Positions 24,606 to 36,440 of a stretch of DNA of 64,000 nt are shown in pieces. Position 1 is the stretch's first letter; every line of letters starts with the position of its first letter. This DNA is from Mesorhizobium sp. M1C.F.Ca.ET.210.01.1.1 (GTDB taxonomy: Bacteria > Pseudomonadota > Alphaproteobacteria > Rhizobiales > Rhizobiaceae), in NCBI RefSeq assembly GCF_004791585.1, contig NZ_SRUU01000001.1:348501-412500 (forward strand), read 5' to 3'. The translations under genes and the position numbers were made by a program. The notes below the pieces were generated by a model. That model had not been told where the DNA came from and made no database searches. It worked only from the letters and a program-made list of their open reading frames with translations.

Positions 24606-25886
24606 CTAGCGCCTTTTCAACAGGCTCCGCATGCGGTTGCGCAGGAGGCGCGCCATGTTGCGGGTCTCGCGATAGAGGTGCATCTGCGAAGCCGCCTGGC
24701 GGGCCAGCCGGTCGGCGTCGGGCGTCAAGCCGACCACCAGCGTGCCCATCGGCTTGCGCTCGCTCCACAGCCGGCTCATCACCGGATGGTCGGGCACCGC
24801 GCAGGAATCGGTCATGCCGATGTTGGGATCGTCGAGATGCTGCTTCGTCACCTCGATCATCAGCAGCGTGCCCGGCGAATAGGCGGAGAGCGTCTCGTCA
24901 TAGGCCGTCTTCCAGGTATAGGCGACGCCGGCCTCGACGAAGACGACCAGGGACGCGATGGTGCGGCCGTCTAGCTTCAGGGAATGGATGCGGCACATGT
25001 CGTGCTCGGCCAGCCGATGCACGGCCTCGCGGGCGAAGGCGGCGCGGTAGCGGTCGATCGCCATGGCCGTGCGCTCGCGGCCTTTCCAGCCCGCGGCTTC
25101 CAAGGTCAGGAAGCTCTCGATGGCATGGCGGATCTCATCCTGCCCACGCGCCACGACGTGCTCGAGCTTGCCAAGGTCGGCGAGGCGCCGCTTCAGCCGG
25201 CGGAATTCGCGATGATGGTGCGAGCGCAGCGAGGCCTTGAGGTAGTCGTCACCGTCGGTGTCGCTTTCCAGCACCGGGCGCTCGACCTTGCCAGTGGTGA
25301 CCAGGGTCAGGCCGCGGCTGTCGGCAAAGGAGGTGAGCAGGCTCGCCACCGGGCCGTCCAGCCGCATGTCGGGCAGCACGAACACTTTCGGCAATTTGAG
25401 ATGCGGCCTCCCCAGCATCGAGAAGAAATCCTCGATGACGCCGACCGGATCGTCGCGGTCGACCAGCGGGGTGCCGAGCGGACCGAACGGGCTCGACCAT
25501 GTGCGCATGACCGGGACGGTAAGCGGGATCGCGGGGCGCTCGACCGAGAACGGCACCAGAAGCCGCAGCCGGTTGCGGTATTCGTCGCCGTCGCGGATCA
25601 CGGCCAGCCGGACTTCGCGGTCCTCGAGCCTCGGCATCGCGGGCGCCAGGAAGCGCGGGTTGAAGAACACGTTGTGCTCGATCGTGCGGGCGCTGAGATA
25701 GTCTAGCTCCTCGACGAGGTCGAAGCCGGCCGAGGCCGGATAGATCGCGAGCTTGCGCTCCGGCCGGTTGTTGGCGAAGAGCTCGATATGCGCGGGATCG
25801 ACCTCTCGCGCCAGGCCGGCGAGGCCGGATACCATGGCGCCGGCAGTGCCGCCGCTGGTCTCCTCGAGCAACGGAACGGCGGCCAT
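24606..25886 (-). CDS. GNAT/FemAB-like acyltransferase (CelD/BcsL type)
   Basis: Cytoplasmic protein of 426 residues. The C-terminal half (about 215-380) looks like the CelD/FemAB GNAT fold: SLRSHHHREFRRLKRRLADL, SFLTLEAAGWKGRERTAM, CRIHSLKLDGRTIASLVVFV and YSPGTLLMIEVTKQ. Such enzymes often sit in exopolysaccharide clusters. Its ATG shares a base with the stop of the flippase gene (TGATG), so the two are coupled. Confidence 0.85.
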   Translation of the reverse strand: MAAVPLLEETSGGTAGAMVSGLAGLAREVDPAHIELFANNRPERKLAIYPASAGFDLVEELDYLSARTIEHNVFFNPRFLAPAMPRLEDREVRLAVIRDGDEYRNRLRLLVPFSVERPAIPLTVPVMRTWSSPFGPLGTPLVDRDDPVGVIEDFFSMLGRPHLKLPKVFVLPDMRLDGPVASLLTSFADSRGLTLVTTGKVERPVLESDTDGDDYLKASLRSHHHREFRRLKRRLADLGKLEHVVARGQDEIRHAIESFLTLEAAGWKGRERTAMAIDRYRAAFAREAVHRLAEHDMCRIHSLKLDGRTIASLVVFVEAGVAYTWKTAYDETLSAYSPGTLLMIEVTKQHLDDPNIGMTDSCAVPDHPVMSRLWSERKPMGTLVVGLTPDADRLARQAASQMHLYRETRNMARLLRNRMRSLLKRR

Positions 25887-27289
25887 CAGGCGATTTCCTT
25901 GTTCGCGGGCACGAAAATCGCCATGACGATGCCGAGCTTGCGCCAGACGGTGAAGGACAGCGCGCCGGCCTCGAAGACCATCGCCAGGCTGGTGGCGATC
26001 GCCGCGCCCCAGAGGCCAAAAAGCGGGATCAGGATCACGTTGAGACCGATGTTCAGGGCAAGCGTCATGGCATAGACGGCGGCGCAGATGTTCTGGTTGC
26101 CGCTCATGGTGAGCAGGCTTTCGCAGGGGCCGACGGCGCCGCGCGCGACGACGCCGAAGACCAGCAGGAAGAGCAGCGGATAGCCGGCGGTGAATTCCGG
26201 GCCGAACAGCATCAGCATCGGCTCGCCCAGCGCCAGCACCAGCAGCGCCATCGCCAGAGAGGGCCAGAAGGTCCAGGAGACCGTCTCGCGGGCGAAGGCG
26301 GCGAGCCTTTCCGGCTCGCCATGGGTGAATTGCGCGTAGCGCTGGGCAACACCTGCCTTGACGGCGAAATAGACGAAATGCACCAGCGCCAACGTCTTCA
26401 CGGTGGCGAAATAGACGGCGACGTCATTCGGGTCGAGATAGGCGCCGACCATCAGCACGTCGGCATTGGTGAGCAGGAAGAAGAAACTCTCGACGAGGAA
26501 GATCGGCAGCGAAACGAGGAACCACTGGCCGAAATGCACCGTCATCGGTCCGGCCGGGATCTTCTTGTCCATGCGCGAGGTGACGCCCATCAGCTGGCCG
26601 AGTGACGTGACATAGGTGGCGGCGATCGAGGCGAAGATCGCGGTCTTGGCATCGGGCGCGTAGTGCATGGCGAGCATCGCCGCCATAAGAACCAGGATCA
26701 GCACCGGCCGCACCAGATAGGTCGGCGACAGCGCGAACAGTGCCCATGAATTGGCGCGGGCCAGGCCCTGCAGCAGGTCGCCCATCGCAATCATCGGCAG
26801 GCAGATGACGCCGAGGATGAAGGGAACGACGTAGTAGGTCTCGATCCAGGGCGAGGCGAGCCAGACGCCGAGGGCGCCGATGCCCGCGATCACCGTCGAG
26901 GCGACCAGCACGAACAGCCTGCTCGCCAGCACGATGCCGCGTAATTCGGCGAGCATGCCGCGCTCGCGATATTCGGGAATGAAGCGGATGACCGAGGTGT
27001 GGAAGCCGAGGCAGGCGAGGTTGCCGACGATCACCATCGTCACCCAGACCAGCACGAAGATGCCGTATTCGAACGAGCCCATCCAGCGCGCCATCAGCAC
27101 CTGGCTGATGAAGGCGATGACGGCGCTGACGATGCGGATGGAGAAGGCGATCAGCGACATGCGGCCGGCTTCGCCGCGCTCGTCGGCGGTGAACAGCACG
27201 GCATCGATGCGGCCAAGCAGCGGCCGCATGCGCAGCGCCCAGCGCTGCGGCAGGAACCGCCCGGCAGTCGTCGCCGCGGAAAAGCGCAC
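25886..27289 (-). CDS. Polysaccharide/oligosaccharide flippase (MATE/Wzx-like)
   Basis: Membrane protein of up to 467 residues with about 12-14 helices, first at SLIAFSIRIVSAVIAFISQV. ARWMGSFEYGIFVLVWVTMV is the typical first loop of the Wzx/RfbX polysaccharide flippase family. It probably flips a lipid-linked sugar, coupled to the downstream acyltransferase. The start at 27289 is followed by a poorly conserved stretch; a start near residue 43 (MSLIAFSIR) is also possible. The 225 bases upstream hold only GC-rich palindromic sequence. Confidence 0.85.
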   Translation of the reverse strand: MRFSAATTAGRFLPQRWALRMRPLLGRIDAVLFTADERGEAGRMSLIAFSIRIVSAVIAFISQVLMARWMGSFEYGIFVLVWVTMVIVGNLACLGFHTSVIRFIPEYRERGMLAELRGIVLASRLFVLVASTVIAGIGALGVWLASPWIETYYVVPFILGVICLPMIAMGDLLQGLARANSWALFALSPTYLVRPVLILVLMAAMLAMHYAPDAKTAIFASIAATYVTSLGQLMGVTSRMDKKIPAGPMTVHFGQWFLVSLPIFLVESFFFLLTNADVLMVGAYLDPNDVAVYFATVKTLALVHFVYFAVKAGVAQRYAQFTHGEPERLAAFARETVSWTFWPSLAMALLVLALGEPMLMLFGPEFTAGYPLLFLLVFGVVARGAVGPCESLLTMSGNQNICAAVYAMTLALNIGLNVILIPLFGLWGAAIATSLAMVFEAGALSFTVWRKLGIVMAIFVPANKEIA

Positions 27290-27514
27290 CCCGAATACTC
27301 TCCGTTTCCCGCCCCTTTTTCGGCGTTCCGGTCTATCCGAAACACCTTAAGAAACGGTTGGGTGGAAGGGTGCTCCAGACAGCGAAAGGCGAGCGAGCGC
27401 CGGGGATTGCCCGGGGGCAAGGGGAGCCGGCCGGCGCTGCGCTCGCCCTTCCCCGCCAGGGGAAGGGTGGACACCGGACGCGGCGCCGATGTCCCAAGTT
27501 CCTCAGAAACGCTC

Positions 27515-28018
27515 CTACATCCCCTTCGTGGCATCGCAGGAAACGTTCGGGTTCATGTCGGCGAAGGCGCCGGTGGGGTTCTGCTTCCAGGCCCAGACGT
27601 GCAGTTCATAGAACGGGCCGAGGCCGTAGCGGTTGGGCGCCGTGTTGAAGTTGAACAGGTGGCCTTCGAGCGAGGCGGGGCCCTTCGAGGTGATGTATTC
27701 GACGGCGATCAGCTTCAGCGTGCCGTCGGCCATCGGCTCGTACATCACCGCCTCGGGCTTGCCGACATCGACGGCGTCGTCCTTCAGATAGGCGGCATTG
27801 ACGTAGTGGATGCCCATGGCGCCGCCGCTGAGGCCGCTGGCGCAGGGGATCGGCGCATAGCCTTCGGCTTTCGCCGCCGCGACGTCGGCGAAGCGGCTGT
27901 CGGCCGCCCGCACCTTCTCGGCGAGCGGATTGACGGCCTCGGCCCTGGCAGCGCCGGCCGCCAGGACAACCAGGGCCGATGCGGCGACTAGGCGTCTGTT
28001 CCAATTGCGGATGCTCAT
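27515..28018 (-). CDS. Small secreted protein of unknown function
   Basis: Protein of 167 residues with a signal peptide (MSIRNWNRRLVAASALVVLA, AGAARA). Mature features: PIPCASGLSGGAMGIHYVN, EGHLFNFNTAPNRYGLGPFY, ELHVWAWKQNPTGAFADMNP and a second cysteine in NVSCDA, so one disulfide is possible. I recognise it as a widespread uncharacterised family but cannot name a function. Start chosen for the signal peptide. Confidence 0.82.
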   Translation of the reverse strand: MSIRNWNRRLVAASALVVLAAGAARAEAVNPLAEKVRAADSRFADVAAAKAEGYAPIPCASGLSGGAMGIHYVNAAYLKDDAVDVGKPEAVMYEPMADGTLKLIAVEYITSKGPASLEGHLFNFNTAPNRYGLGPFYELHVWAWKQNPTGAFADMNPNVSCDATKGM

Positions 28019-28138
28019 TTTCCTCTCCAATTCGGTTGCGGCGCGCAAGGCGGAGCCGGCCGCTTGAGGGTCGGCCCTGTAATGCATGCGACGCCTTGCG
28101 ATTGCCGGGCGGAGTCGCCCTGGGCCCGCCGGTCAAAA

Positions 28139-28348
28139 TTAGCGCTGATGCCACCAATATTCCCAGTATTCGCGCGGCATCTCGCGCTCCTCGAGGCCGA
28201 TGTCGCGTCTCAGATAGTCGTCCTGCGGGGGCAAAAGGCGGCGCCGGTTTCGCAGAGGCGAGAGCAGCGCCGACACGGCCCGCCGAATGACGCCGCGCCG
28301 TGGCGCGAGGATATCCGCCGGGGCGGATGCACTCTCGCTGTCCGGCAC
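28139..28348 (-). CDS. Small DUF1127-like protein
   Basis: Possible 69-residue protein ending in DDYLRRDIGLEEREMPREYW, close to the D-x-L-x-DIGL C-terminal motif of DUF1127 proteins. The N-terminal part is basic and low in complexity. The GTG at 28348 is the best start after the DUF4242 stop; no strong ribosome binding site is seen. DUF1127 proteins are often small RNA-related or stress regulators in rhizobia. Confidence 0.45.
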   Translation of the reverse strand: MPDSESASAPADILAPRRGVIRRAVSALLSPLRNRRRLLPPQDDYLRRDIGLEEREMPREYWEYWWHQR

Positions 28349-28403
28349 GCCAGCAGGTCCGCCGTCGGCGGAGACGATCTGAAGCGCATCGTGGTGTGGT
28401 TGA

Positions 28404-28676
28404 TCAGCGATAAAAGTAAGGGTCGAGGACCCGCACCTCCGTGATCTTGTCGACGGGAAGCGCGTTCTTCTGCGCCGTGCTGCGGATCGCCTCGGGCGAG
28501 GGCGCATCGTAGATGCAGAAGCTCTTGCCCTTGTCGGGCGACACATAGGACTGCACCCAGGTCACGCCCTTTTCGGCGTTGCGGGCGATGACGCCGCCCA
28601 TGGCGGTCGCGCCGGCATCGTTCATCGGCACGTTGAGGCCGTCGGGAAATGTGCGTTCAACCAGATAGCGAGGCAT
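28404..28676 (-). CDS. DUF4242 protein (SCO4226-like, possible nickel-binding)
   Basis: Protein of 90 residues: MPRYLVERTFPDGLNVPM, then SYVSPDKGKSFCIYDAPSPE and DKITEVRVLDPYFYR, a ferredoxin-like fold. It matches DUF4242, whose Streptomyces member SCO4226 binds nickel. It lies head-to-head with a LuxR-type ATPase regulator, separated by 240 bases with repeated sequences that look like operators, so it may be that regulator's target. Confidence 0.85.
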   Translation of the reverse strand: MPRYLVERTFPDGLNVPMNDAGATAMGGVIARNAEKGVTWVQSYVSPDKGKSFCIYDAPSPEAIRSTAQKNALPVDKITEVRVLDPYFYR

Positions 28677-28767
28677 GATCAGTTTTCCTTTCGTGATTGA
28701 TTGACGCTCGGTCCGAGCGCGGCCGCACTAAAACCACGCCCGCAAATGCCGCGCATCGGAACCTTTC

Positions 28768-28799
28768 CCCATATTGGGCGGGACGATTGCCCATGTTGG
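28768..28799. promoter_or_regulatory. Direct-repeat operator candidate between DUF4242 and LuxR-type regulator
   Basis: CCCATATTGG (28768-28777) and CCCATGTTGG (28790-28799) are near-identical and 22 bases apart, two helical turns, so both face the same side. They lie in the shared intergenic region of a regulator and its likely target. Confidence 0.4.
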
Positions 28800-28824
28800 A
28801 AACGTTGTTTGTGGAGAGCGACAC

Positions 28825-28851
28825 CCAAATGTGTGGAAGGTCACATTTTGG
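28825..28851. promoter_or_regulatory. Inverted-repeat operator candidate
   Basis: CCAAATGTG and CACATTTTGG form an inverted repeat with an eight-base spacer. It lies between the DUF4242 gene and the LuxR-type regulator, 66 bases before the latter's start. It could be an operator or a short hairpin. Confidence 0.4.
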
Positions 28852-28916
28852 CGCGCTCATCTGGACTATCGAGGCGGCACGCCCGCCGCGGTGAAATTCA
28901 TGACTTCGCGAGAGAG

Positions 28917-31538
28917 ATGAGAATGCTTCTGGAACGGCAGACGCAGCTGCGGCAACTGGAGGCCCTGCTGGCGGAAACGATGCAGGGCCGCGGCCGCGTG
29001 GCGGCGCTGTCAGGCGAGGCGGGCGCCGGCAAGACGGCGCTGGTCGAGGCTTTTGTGGACCGTATGGGCATTGATCGGGTGGGCGTCGATCGGCCAGTGC
29101 AAGGCGTGATCCTGCTGCGCAGCGCCTGCGAGGACCTGTCGATCCCCGACCCGCTGGGGCCGCTCTACGACCTCGCCCGCGAGGCGCAATGGGAACTGCC
29201 GCGCGCGATCGATGACCGGCAGGGGCAGAGGCTGCCGCTGTTTTCCGACGCGCTCGACGTCTTCGAGGCGAAAGGTCCAAGCGTGCTGATCATCGAGGAC
29301 CTGCATTGGGCGGATGACGCGACGCTCGATTTCGTCCGCTTCCTCGGCCGGCGCATTGCAAACTCCCATATCCTGCTATTAGTCACGGCGCGCACCGACC
29401 GCAGCGAGGGACAGATGCGCGTGCGCCGGGCGCTTGGCGAGATCCCGGCTGGCAATGTCATGCGTATCGAGGTGCCGCTGCTCAGCGAGGCCGCGGTGTC
29501 GTCGCTCGCGGGACAGGCCGGCCGCGACGGCGGCGCCATCTATCGGGCCACCGCCGGCAATGCCTTCTTCGTCACCGAGCTGCTCGCCGCCGAAGGCGAT
29601 ACCGCGCTCCCGGCCAGCGTTCGCGACGCGGTGCTGGCGCGGGCAGAGCGGCTGTCGCCCGGCGCTCGCTCGATGCTCGATGCGGTGTCCGTGTTTCCGC
29701 GCCGCGCCGATGCCTGGGCGCTCAGCGGCCTGTGCGGGATCGCGGCTGCCGGCCAGCTCGCCGAATGCGTCAGCCAGGGCCTGCTCGAGGATTTCGGCGA
29801 CGGCTACGCTTTCCGGCACGAGATCGCGCGCCGCGCCATCGAGATGGCGCTGACGCCAAGCAGACGGCGCGAGTACAATCAGCGCGCACTGGCAGCGCTG
29901 CAGGAAAATCCGGATGTCGCCACAGCGAGGCTGGTGCATCATGCGGTCGAGGCGCAGAACCTGGAGGCCGTGCGCGAGCTTGCGCCGCTCGCCGCGCGCG
30001 AAGCCTCGCGCGTCGGTGCGCATCGCGACGCCGCCGGCCACTACGAGGTCGCCTTGCGGTATTGCGATGGCCTGCCGATGGAAAGCCAGGCGGCGCTGCA
30101 TGAAGGCCATGCCTTCGAATGCCATCTCATCGGCCGCATCGACGCGGCCATGGAGGCGCAGGGCGAGGCGCGCCGGCTGTGGCAGGCTCTGGGCGACAGG
30201 CTGAAGGAAGGCGACAGCCTCAGATGCCTGTCGCGCTTCGCCTATCTGCTCGGCGACCGCGCGGCGGCGGACCGGTTCGGCGCGCAGGCCGTCGAACTTC
30301 TGGAAACGGCGCCCGACAGTCCCGAGCTTGCCATGGCCTATTCCAACCTTTCGCAATTGGCGATGCTGGCCGAAAGGCTCGACGAGACGCTCTTGCTGGG
30401 CGGCAAGGCCGCCGAGCTGGCGGAGCGCCTGAACCGTCCGGACATCTTCTGCCACGCGCTCAACAATGTCGGCGCCGCCGGGCAATGGCTGGATTTAGCA
30501 AAGGGGCGGCGCGATCTCGCCCGCAGCCTGGGAATCGCCCTTGCGGGGAATTTCCAGGAGCATGCGGCGCGCGCCTTCACCAATTGCGCCTGCGTCGAGA
30601 TGAACCGGTTCGGTCTCGCCGAGGCGGAGGCCTTCCTCGAACGCGGCATCGCCTATTGCGTCGAGAACGATCTCGCCACCTGGCGCGACTACATGCGCGG
30701 CGTGCAGGCGCAGCTGCTGCTGCGGCGCGGCCTGTGGAACGACGCGGCGGCGGTGGCGCATGACGTCATCGACGACGAGGCAACGACCGCCCTCGTGCGC
30801 TACCCCTCGCTGGTGGCGCTGGCGAGGCTGCGCATCCGGCGCGGCGATCCATCGGCCGAGCCGGTGCTGGATGAGATGAGACGCTTCCTGGACAAGGGCA
30901 TGGAGCTGCAGCGGCTGGTGCCTTACGCATCCGTGATGGCCGAGCTTGCATGGCTCGGACAAGGCGACAGGGACGAAGCGTTGCGCCTGATCGATCTTGC
31001 CGAGAGCCTGTGGCCGACGCGCGCGGTGTTCGGCGAGCTTGCGACCTGGCGGCAACTGCTGTCACCCGACTGCGATCCCGGCGAGACCGGCGGCATGGCC
31101 GAGCCGCATCGCCTCCTGCTTGCCGGCGACTGGCGCGGCGCCGCGGCGTTCTGGGCAGGGGCGGACGCTCCCTTCGAGCGCGCGCTCGCGCTGCTGCAAG
31201 GCGATGAGGCGGCGCTGCGCGAGGCGCTCGACATTCTTGAAGGGCTTGGCGCGAGGCCGGTGGCGCAGCATGTGCGCGGCGTGATGCGGCAAAGCGGCGT
31301 CAGCCATATCGCGCGAGGACCAAGGCAGGCAACGCGCGCCAACCTTGCCGGACTGACCCAGCGCCAGATGGAGGTCCTGCAACTGATCGAGCGCGGCTTC
31401 TCCAACAAGAAGATCGCAGCGCAGCTGACGATCTCGCCGAAGACGGTCGATCACCATGTCTCGGCGGTGCTGGAGAAGCTGGAAGCCGTCTCGCGCGGCG
31501 AGGCGACGGCCGCGGCGCGAGCGTCGGGATTGTTGTGA
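28917..31538 (+). CDS. Large ATP-binding LuxR family transcriptional regulator (LAL type)
   Basis: Regulator of 873 residues. N-terminal STAND/AAA domain: Walker A GEAGAGKT at 33-40, Walker B VLIIEDLHWAD near 123; a long helical TPR-like middle (about 400-780); and a C-terminal LuxR helix-turn-helix (about 814-872) with LTQRQMEVLQLIERGFSNKK and AAQLTISPKTVDHHVSAVLE. This is the MalT/LAL architecture, activated by ATP and an unknown ligand. ATG at 28917 (or 28923) is chosen after GAGAG; the frame is open upstream to 28701 but without coding character. Divergent from DUF4242. Confidence 0.92.
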   Translation: MRMLLERQTQLRQLEALLAETMQGRGRVAALSGEAGAGKTALVEAFVDRMGIDRVGVDRPVQGVILLRSACEDLSIPDPLGPLYDLAREAQWELPRAIDDRQGQRLPLFSDALDVFEAKGPSVLIIEDLHWADDATLDFVRFLGRRIANSHILLLVTARTDRSEGQMRVRRALGEIPAGNVMRIEVPLLSEAAVSSLAGQAGRDGGAIYRATAGNAFFVTELLAAEGDTALPASVRDAVLARAERLSPGARSMLDAVSVFPRRADAWALSGLCGIAAAGQLAECVSQGLLEDFGDGYAFRHEIARRAIEMALTPSRRREYNQRALAALQENPDVATARLVHHAVEAQNLEAVRELAPLAAREASRVGAHRDAAGHYEVALRYCDGLPMESQAALHEGHAFECHLIGRIDAAMEAQGEARRLWQALGDRLKEGDSLRCLSRFAYLLGDRAAADRFGAQAVELLETAPDSPELAMAYSNLSQLAMLAERLDETLLLGGKAAELAERLNRPDIFCHALNNVGAAGQWLDLAKGRRDLARSLGIALAGNFQEHAARAFTNCACVEMNRFGLAEAEAFLERGIAYCVENDLATWRDYMRGVQAQLLLRRGLWNDAAAVAHDVIDDEATTALVRYPSLVALARLRIRRGDPSAEPVLDEMRRFLDKGMELQRLVPYASVMAELAWLGQGDRDEALRLIDLAESLWPTRAVFGELATWRQLLSPDCDPGETGGMAEPHRLLLAGDWRGAAAFWAGADAPFERALALLQGDEAALREALDILEGLGARPVAQHVRGVMRQSGVSHIARGPRQATRANLAGLTQRQMEVLQLIERGFSNKKIAAQLTISPKTVDHHVSAVLEKLEAVSRGEATAAARASGLL

Positions 31539-31572
31539 GGTTGGTCTACCAGGCAGACGGCGAAAGTCTGCG

Positions 31573-31628
31573 CTGCCCCTTATCCGGCCCTGCGGGCCAC
31601 CTTCTCCCCGTTGAACGGGGAGAAGGGA
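31573..31628. repeat. Rhizobial palindromic repeat acting as bidirectional terminator
   Basis: Begins CCCCTTATCCGGCCCTGCGG and contains GGCCCTGCGGGCC (31586-31598) and the hairpin CTTCTCCCCGTT/AACGGGGAGAAG (31601-31625). I recognise this motif as common in rhizobial genomes. It lies in the 97-base gap between the convergent regulator and secA genes, where it probably ends both. Confidence 0.78.
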
Positions 31629-31635
31629 AAGAGCC

Positions 31636-34368
<2,733 letters not shown>

Positions 34369-34631
34369 CCAATGGCCCTTTCGATAGCAATTTTAGCCGT
34401 TTGCGACGGACGCCTGGCGGGCCCATCAAATCCGCGTGAATGCGGACAAACGCAAAAAGCGCCCGGAAAACGGTTCTGGACGCCAAGTCGTTGGACAGAT
34501 AAGAGGGGGCTCAATCGATGTCAACGCCGCGTTAGCCCTATGGGCAGCGCCAAATTCCGCCACAATCGGACTGATCTGGAACCTTCCGCTCAAGCGATCC
34601 TTATTGGCAATCCCCATTGGAGTTTATCTTG

Positions 34632-35549
34632 ATGTCCCTGTTGTTCCGCCGCGCGTCGCTCGCCAGCCTTGGCCTGGCCTTCGGGCTTTCGGCTCTTTCG
34701 CTGTCGCCGCTGATGGCGCAGGAAACCAAGCCCGCCCAGCCGGACGCCGCGGCGCCCGCCGCTGCTCCGGTCGATCCGAACGCCGTGGTCGCCACCATCA
34801 ACGGCGAGAAGCTGACCGAGGCTGACCTCGCCCTCGCCGAAGGCGAGCTGTCGCAGCAGTTCGCCCAGCTGCCGCCGGAACAGCGCCGCGCCGCCGCCCT
34901 TTCGGCGGCCATCGAAATCCGCGTCATGGCCAAGAAGGCGATCGACAGCGGCCTCGACAAGAACGCCGATTTCCAGCGCCGCATGGCGTTCCTGCAGCAG
35001 CGCGCTCTGCACGGCGAAGTGGTCGAGAAGGAGGTCGTCAACAAGGTGACGGACGCCGATGTCCGCGCTCGCTACGACCACGAAATCGCCAACACGCCGC
35101 CGGTCAACGAAGTCCATGCCCGTCACATCCTCGTGAAGACGAAGGAAGAGGCCGAGGCGATCATCAAGCAGCTCGACGGTGGCGCCGATTTCCAGAAGCT
35201 CGCCAACGAGCACACCAGCGACCCAAGCGGCAAGTCGAACGGTGGCGACCTCGGCTGGTTCGGCCCGGGACAGATGGTGCCGGAGTTCGACAAGGCGGCG
35301 TTCGCGCTGGATGTCGGCAAGTACTCCAAGGAGCCGGTGCAGTCGCAGTTCGGCTGGCACGTCATCAAGGTCGAGGACAAGCGCGCCAAGCAGCCGCCGG
35401 CCTTCGACGACGTCAAGGACCAGGCCAAGCAGGCGGTGATCCGCGACAAGTACTTCGCCATGGTCAAGGAATTGCGTGGTGCGGCCAAGGTCGAGATCCC
35501 GGACGCCAAGCTGAAGGCGGCGGTCGACACGATGGAAAACGGCAAGTAA
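34632..35549 (+). CDS. Periplasmic parvulin-type peptidylprolyl isomerase
   Basis: Folding helper of 305 residues for exported proteins. Signal peptide (ASLGLAFGLSALSLSPLMAQ); low-complexity Ala/Pro linker; SurA-like N-domain (NGEKLTEADLALAEGEL); then parvulin domain about 160-250 with VNEVHARHILVKTKEEAEAI, GGDLGWFGPGQMVPEFDKAA and PVQSQFGWHVIKVED. ATG at 34632 follows GGAG. A clear terminator follows. Confidence 0.94.
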   Translation: MSLLFRRASLASLGLAFGLSALSLSPLMAQETKPAQPDAAAPAAAPVDPNAVVATINGEKLTEADLALAEGELSQQFAQLPPEQRRAAALSAAIEIRVMAKKAIDSGLDKNADFQRRMAFLQQRALHGEVVEKEVVNKVTDADVRARYDHEIANTPPVNEVHARHILVKTKEEAEAIIKQLDGGADFQKLANEHTSDPSGKSNGGDLGWFGPGQMVPEFDKAAFALDVGKYSKEPVQSQFGWHVIKVEDKRAKQPPAFDDVKDQAKQAVIRDKYFAMVKELRGAAKVEIPDAKLKAAVDTMENGK

Positions 35550-35574
35550 TCCGGCACAGGCCAGAATATGTTGC

Positions 35575-35606
35575 AAAGGGCGCCTTCGGGCGCCCTTTCG
35601 CGTTTA
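35575..35606 (+). terminator. Rho-independent terminator after the parvulin gene
   Basis: Perfect ten-base stem AAAGGGCGCC (35575-35584) and GGCGCCCTTT (35589-35598) with the stable TTCG loop, then CGCGTTT. It lies 25 bases after the stop. Confidence 0.92.
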
Positions 35607-35611
35607 AGTCT

Positions 35612-35663
35612 TTGTTTTGATGTATGTCGTTCTCCCCTGCGCTTTTGGGGCGACGTGCATTAG
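35612..35663. repeat. Dispersed intergenic repeat, family C, copy 1 (shortened)
   Basis: TTGTTTTGATGTATGTCGTT, then CTTTTGGGGCGACGTGCATT and AG, matching 54759-54817. The middle is shortened. The stop codon of the tetR gene (35660-35662) lies inside it. Confidence 0.65.
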
Positions 35664-36253
35664 GCGGCCGTTATGCCTTGCACCACGTAGCGGACAGCGG
35701 TCCGGATCGTCGCCTCGTCTTCATCGAGGCGGTTGGTCAAAAGGTGCCGCCACGCGAAGGAGGCGATCAGGTCGGCCACGATCCCGGCATCGACGTCCGC
35801 CGCCACCTCGCCACGCGCCTTGGCGCGTTCAACCATCCGGCCGGTATGGCTGCGCCGCCCCTTTGCATAGTCGGCAAGCGCCGCCGCGGCGGCCTCGTCG
35901 GACTGCGCTTCGGCGACCAGCGACCGGAAGACGTTACCGGACGAAGTGTCGCGCCAGTGCGCGAATAGGTTCACAAGGAAGCCGGCAAGATCATCCTCGA
36001 GCCTGCCGGTGTCGGGCGTCTCGACGCGTTTTTGCCGCTGATAGACCTCGATCAGGAGCGCCGCTTTGCTCGGCCACCAGCGATAAATGGTCGGCTTTCC
36101 GGCCCGCGCTCGCCGCGCGACGGCCTCGATCGAGAAGCCGGAATAGCCGGCCTCGCGCAGCACCGCTTCGGCGGCGTCGAGGATGGCATCGGCGCTTTCC
36201 GGGTTTCGCTTCGCGCCGATCGATTTGCGCCCCGGGGCGGCGACTTCGCCCAT
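35660..36253 (-). CDS. TetR family transcriptional regulator
   Basis: Repressor of 197 residues. N-terminal helix-turn-helix about residues 20-65: ESADAILDAAEAVLREAGYS, SIEAVARRARAGKPTIYRWW, SKAALLIEVY. The C-terminal domain (about 80-195) binds an unknown ligand. ATG at 36253 with AAGGA upstream is chosen over 36292 and 36607. Its last bases fall within a repeat, so its C-terminus may have been altered by insertion. No obvious target is adjacent besides argJ. Confidence 0.9.
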   Translation of the reverse strand: MGEVAAPGRKSIGAKRNPESADAILDAAEAVLREAGYSGFSIEAVARRARAGKPTIYRWWPSKAALLIEVYQRQKRVETPDTGRLEDDLAGFLVNLFAHWRDTSSGNVFRSLVAEAQSDEAAAAALADYAKGRRSHTGRMVERAKARGEVAADVDAGIVADLIASFAWRHLLTNRLDEDEATIRTAVRYVVQGITAA

Positions 36254-36440
36254 TTTCTGCGTCCTTAGCCGATGAATCTCTTTGCCGATCATATTGAGTC
36301 CGAGGCTGAAACGAAACGGACCGTTTTGAGTTGCAACGCCTCCGCGACGCCCGCGAAGCGGGGCCAGAACACTCTTGCGCCAGCGCGCGCTATCGGGCAA
36401 ACCGGCCTTCCTTTCGCGTTCCTGCCGCTCCGGGGTACCC

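Noticed and set aside
27360..27500. GC-rich region with inverted blocks before the flippase
   Set aside because: Resembles a degraded repeat but I could not match it to another copy in the window.
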